Shown piece by piece: positions 62,701 through 64,000 of a stretch of 64,000 bases of DNA. Where the stretch lies: assembly GCF_034427435.1 (NCBI RefSeq), contig NZ_JAXQNP010000004.1, positions 186,001 to 250,000 of the forward strand, read 5' to 3'. The position numbers and the translations under genes are program-made. Positions within the stretch are counted from its first letter, which is position 1, and every line of letters begins with the position of its first letter. Under the pieces are notes generated by a model. That model made no database searches. It was given only the letters and a program-made list of their open reading frames with translations, and was not told where the DNA came from. Source of the DNA: Nitrospirillum sp034427435 (lineage in GTDB: Bacteria; Pseudomonadota; Alphaproteobacteria; Azospirillales; Azospirillaceae).

Positions 62701-64000
62701 GCTATGGAGAAGCCAGCGATGGTGCCGCTGTTCGTCAGGGTGCCCAGGACACTGTCATTTTCCACGCCGGTGTTGCCGCCGGCGATGGTCCCGGCCACAG
62801 CATTGGCCCAGACCCCGATGGTGCCGTTGTTGGACAGGCCGATCCGGCCGCCGATGGTGCCGCTGTTGCTGACCGTGCCCAGGGTTCCGAGGTTGAGCAC
62901 GCCGTAGGACTTGCCGGTGATGGTGCCCCGGTTGTCCAGACCGCTGATCAGGCCCCAATTGGCCAGCCCGGACGCCCGGGGCGCGACATCGTCCACCAGG
63001 CCGCCGGCGTTCAGCACCGTGCCGATGGTGCCGACATTATACAGGCCCACCGTGCCGCTGATCGTGCCGGTGTTGCTGACGGTGTCGATGCCGCCCTGGT
63101 TGTACAGGCCGTAGCGGGTTCCGTTCAGCACACCGCTGTTGCTGAGGGTGCCGATGGCGCCGCCGTCCGTGACGTAGGCCGCCGTCCGCACGCCGGTGAT
63201 GGTGCCGGTGTTATTCAGGTTGGTCAGCGTGCCGCCGACATAGTCGCTGGCCGCGGTCAGCAGCAGATCGACCGTGCCGCCGATGGTGGCGGTGTTCGCG
63301 GCCAGGGTCAGGCCCGTGATGCCGGAAAGGATGCTGACCCCGGTGTAGCTGGATCCGATGGCGCCCTGGACCAGGGTGCCGTGGCTGTCGCCCACCAGGT
63401 AATTCCCGCTGGCGTCCAACTGGTTGGTGGTCACCGTGCCGCCGCTGATGTTGGCCACGCCGCTGACCACCAGCGTGTAGGTGCCCAGCGCCAGCGTGCC
63501 GCCGCTCTGGCTGTAGCCGCCGGTGATGCTGACGGTCCGCAGCAGCGACAGGGCCGCCCCGCTGTTCACCACCGTATGGGTGCCGACAGTGATGTCGTCG
63601 TTCAGCGCCAGGCTACCGCCCGCGAACACGATGTCGGCCTGCTGGCTGCTGAGCGTGCCGATGCCGCCGTTGAAGCCGGTCAGCGTGCCGATCTGCCCGT
63701 CGGCGCCACCGAGGATGGTCAGGCCGGCCGGGCCGTCGTTACGGACATCGCCGGCGATGGTGCCGCTGTTGACCAGCGTGCCCAGGCTGCCCCCTTGGCT
63801 GATCAAGATCGCGTAGGTCTTGCCGCTGATGACGCCGCTGTTCGACAGCGTGCCGATGGCGCCCGTGGAATAGACGCCGACGGCGGCGGCGCTGGTGCTG
63901 CCCCGGGCCAGGATGACGCCGCTGTTGCGGATTTCGCCGATGGTGCCCTTGTTCCCGATGGCGGAGGACGTCGCCGTTATGGTGCCGCGGTTGACCAGCA
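56775..64000 (-). CDS. Giant autotransporter with repetitive passenger (5' end beyond the window)
   Basis: At least 2,407 residues are coded here; the frame stays open to base 64000, so the start and signal peptide are outside. The passenger is made of short units such as SGTIGTLANSGTISG, rich in Gly, Thr, Asn, Ser and Val with few charged residues and no Cys, as in a beta-helix. Three modules of about 201-203 residues are near-identical. The last 280 residues form the autotransporter beta-barrel (IWGEVVGAGVLRG, FGYNHFDQRR, VGYDLPSAADFTLTPQ) and end in ASWDF with a terminal Phe. It is likely a surface adhesin or biofilm protein; this is by family analogy. Confidence 0.92.
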   Translation of the reverse strand, partial: LVNRGTITATSSAIGNKGTIGEIRNSGVILARGSTSAAAVGVYSTGAIGTLSNSGVISGKTYAILISQGGSLGTLVNSGTIAGDVRNDGPAGLTILGGADGQIGTLTGFNGGIGTLSSQQADIVFAGGSLALNDDITVGTHTVVNSGAALSLLRTVSITGGYSQSGGTLALGTYTLVVSGVANISGGTVTTNQLDASGNYLVGDSHGTLVQGAIGSSYTGVSILSGITGLTLAANTATIGGTVDLLLTAASDYVGGTLTNLNNTGTITGVRTAAYVTDGGAIGTLSNSGVLNGTRYGLYNQGGIDTVSNTGTISGTVGLYNVGTIGTVLNAGGLVDDVAPRASGLANWGLISGLDNRGTITGKSYGVLNLGTLGTVSNSGTIGGRIGLSNNGTIGVWANAVAGTIAGGNTGVENDSVLGTLTNSGTIAGFSIALWNGGSIVTVTNGAVITSNHTALFNRDTLGTLVNQGTISGATYGVNNAGTLGGIANSGVIAGITALYNSGSLGTVANSGTIAGNVVNTGASDLVIVGGGNGTVGSFTGGTITSTLAGVTLASGSLSLGDAVNVGTGTLVNSGASVTLAGAIQVTGAYSQATGSLSLNGQALTVSGAASITGGSVLAGLSNEGNYVAGGVTTLVAAGAGSTYTGATVSSGVTGLIATAGASGDTLVLTAVNDYVGGSLASLTNSGTVSAATAVYIASTGTLGGLVNSGLIEGAIVNLSTQALSITGGTGATIGTLTGLAGAQGTIISTGANVVLASGNLVLNDAVTVGTGTLVNSGANVLLTSIVSVTGNYSQTSGTLALGLNTLVVSGVASLTGGTVSTTQMLSSEANHLVTDSATLVQGGAGSDYDGVSVVAAVSGLALTSSTATLGSTVDLVLGVVNDYIGGTLGTLNNTGTIAGVATAAYVANTGSLGTLANNGLLSGTLYGIQNLGTVGLVSNSGTATGLIGLYNQGTIGTVVNTGALVDAPAPAAAGLNNAGSIGAVANSGTISGAAYGLFNSGSIGAVSNSGTIAGVTALYNQGSIGTIANSGVIAGNVVNSGANALVFTGGSGTVVGTLTGSNGAIGTLTSTGANVTLASGNLLLNDQVNVGTGTLVNSGANVLLTNVISVTGNYSQSAGTLAMGIGSGTAGELLVSGDAAFTGGTVAVTALSGSNLIAGQSYTIAEVGGALSTSGLTAAASGFSATLGSGSNGAATDLLLTLLSDYVGGTLGTLSNTGTINAATAVLITSAGSLGTLANSGAIIGNVVNASAHDLVIVGGSNGTVGSFSGGTIRNSLSNLAFASGAVSLADAIDATGHTVSNSGASLTLASDVGITGAYSQTAGTLAVAGHVLSVSDAAQVTGGVVNAGLAGTANYLVGDGVTLIRGGNGSTYTGATVVSGLTGLDATGATSGSNLLAVAGNDYIGASLASLAVTGTLVNTAGGATALYIASTGTLGSLANSGTISGNVVNQSARDLTITGGSGTVVGSFSGGTIRNTGANVVFASGAVALGDQIDVGGTHTVSNIGAALALTTDVGVNGTYAQSAGSLTMGGHVLTVSGPALVSGGTVNAGIGGAGNYFVGDSVTMIQGGAGSSYTGAVVTSGLTGLDATGATSGTSLLAVAGNDYIGASLNTLNVTGTLANTAGGATALYIASTGTLGSLANSGVLIGNVVNQSARDLTITGGNGTVGRFTGGTITNTASNVVFASGAISLGDALNVATHTVSNAGASLTLASNVGITGNFAQSGGTLATGGHVLTVSGTANVTGGVVNAGLTGTATYLVGDSVTLIQGGTGSTYAGATVTSGVTGLSASAVTSGGNLLAAAGNDYIGGSLASLAVTGTLANTTGGATALYIASTGTLGALANSGTISGNVVNLSANDLVVTGAATTTAPGVFTGGTIDNRLSNLRFTSGAVRLADAVNVSGHSVVNSGATLLVTSAVNITGGYSQTAGGLVIGATSQTSYGNLVISGGASLTGGSVTLQGAGGNALQAGTYTIAAAGNGLSLSGVSFSATGYTVTSDVVTVGSNTDLVVKVAGTATNYTAVGTAQGGAAVGTGSALDQIAALASSSITTNAQVAAFQQQVLAPLATLTPAAKQVAVAQLSPSQLTPQLTATSVTPTTTAISQHQETVASLMDGSEKGAAAGSNGREGVIWGEVVGAGVLRGTTTEAAGYRASSSGLVLGADWFASDEVMAGLAFSWINSASVGQGVMSGSTTRVGSYQLTAYSVWRPDFADQKLSVEGQVGFGYNHFDQRRVIQFLGARANANYGGEQYLGKVTVGYDLPSAADFTLTPQVSLRAVRLTNHGYQERDAGAANMAVDALVTNALTQELGMKVDTRFDTGIGRLLPDLRVFWVHDYLNGPIATTGALAGVAFASTTGRPQADGLGLALGATLEKSDGFKLRLEYNGELRRDYQSHGGMLRASWDF
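58490..60320 (-). repeat. Three ~605-bp repeat modules in the autotransporter passenger
   Basis: The marker GCGATGTACAGCGCCGTGG recurs at 58492, 59095 and about 59704, steps of 603 and 609 bp, inside longer near-identical blocks. Each module codes a run with ATALYIASTGTLGSLANSG, NVVNQSARDLTITGG, a GGHVLTVSG unit and NDYIGASL. The step is a multiple of three, so copy number can change without breaking the frame. Confidence 0.8.

Noticed and set aside
63804..63806. ATG at 63806 as the start of the autotransporter
   Set aside because: The same frame continues to base 64000 with no stop and the same SGTIG-type repeats, and no signal peptide follows this ATG. The real start is outside the window.

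Overview
The window is GC-rich DNA from a Gram-negative bacterium. Gene content (HupTUV-type hydrogen sensing, EIIA-HPr-EI FruB, hut genes, BacA/BclA-like transporter, many TonB receptors) fits an alphaproteobacterium, plausibly Rhodospirillales/Azospirillaceae. That placement is inferred from gene content, not from a marker gene. No tRNA or rRNA gene was seen.

Layout. (1) 1-8925, + strand: [NiFe]-hydrogenase maturation and H2 sensing, in the order hypD (3' end only), hypE, hupR, hupT, hupU, hupV, hypF. (2) 9176-11086: a soluble MCP-PilZ-CZB chemoreceptor. (3) 11309-19210: fructose uptake, with fruB-fruK-fruA-oprB on the minus strand and a divergent LacI-type regulator, carrying LacI-type palindromic operators. 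(4) 19698-28947, + strand: a LysR regulator, then a tight six-gene run of TonB-dependent receptor, BacA/YddA-like ABC importer, TldE, TldD, thioredoxin and an unrecognised protein. I read it as a peptide uptake and processing unit; it is the best candidate here for an undescribed system. (5) 29013-44912: histidine catabolism, with a HAL-family protein lacking the usual Ala-Ser-Gly triad, a TPR-sulfotransferase, a second TonB receptor, hutC, hutF, hutI, hutG, hutU, hutD and a four-gene polar amino acid ABC transporter. Copies of one putative HutC operator lie at both ends of the cluster. (6) 45050-56533: a complete type I-E CRISPR-Cas locus with two arrays in opposite orientation, sharing a related 56-nt leader but differing in the repeat loop. 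(7) 56775-64000: the 3' part of a giant autotransporter gene, minus strand, running off the window.

A recurrent anomaly: nine genes (hupR, hupT, hupV, hypF, the ABC importer, tldD, hutF, hutG, cas3) contain eleven frameshifts. Each is repaired by adding one base to a run of G or C. All are contractions, which points to homopolymer-length sequence error more than gene decay. Coordinates for these genes span the whole repaired gene. A second habit is short perfect tandem duplications (12-18 bp period) at or next to gene starts and stops.
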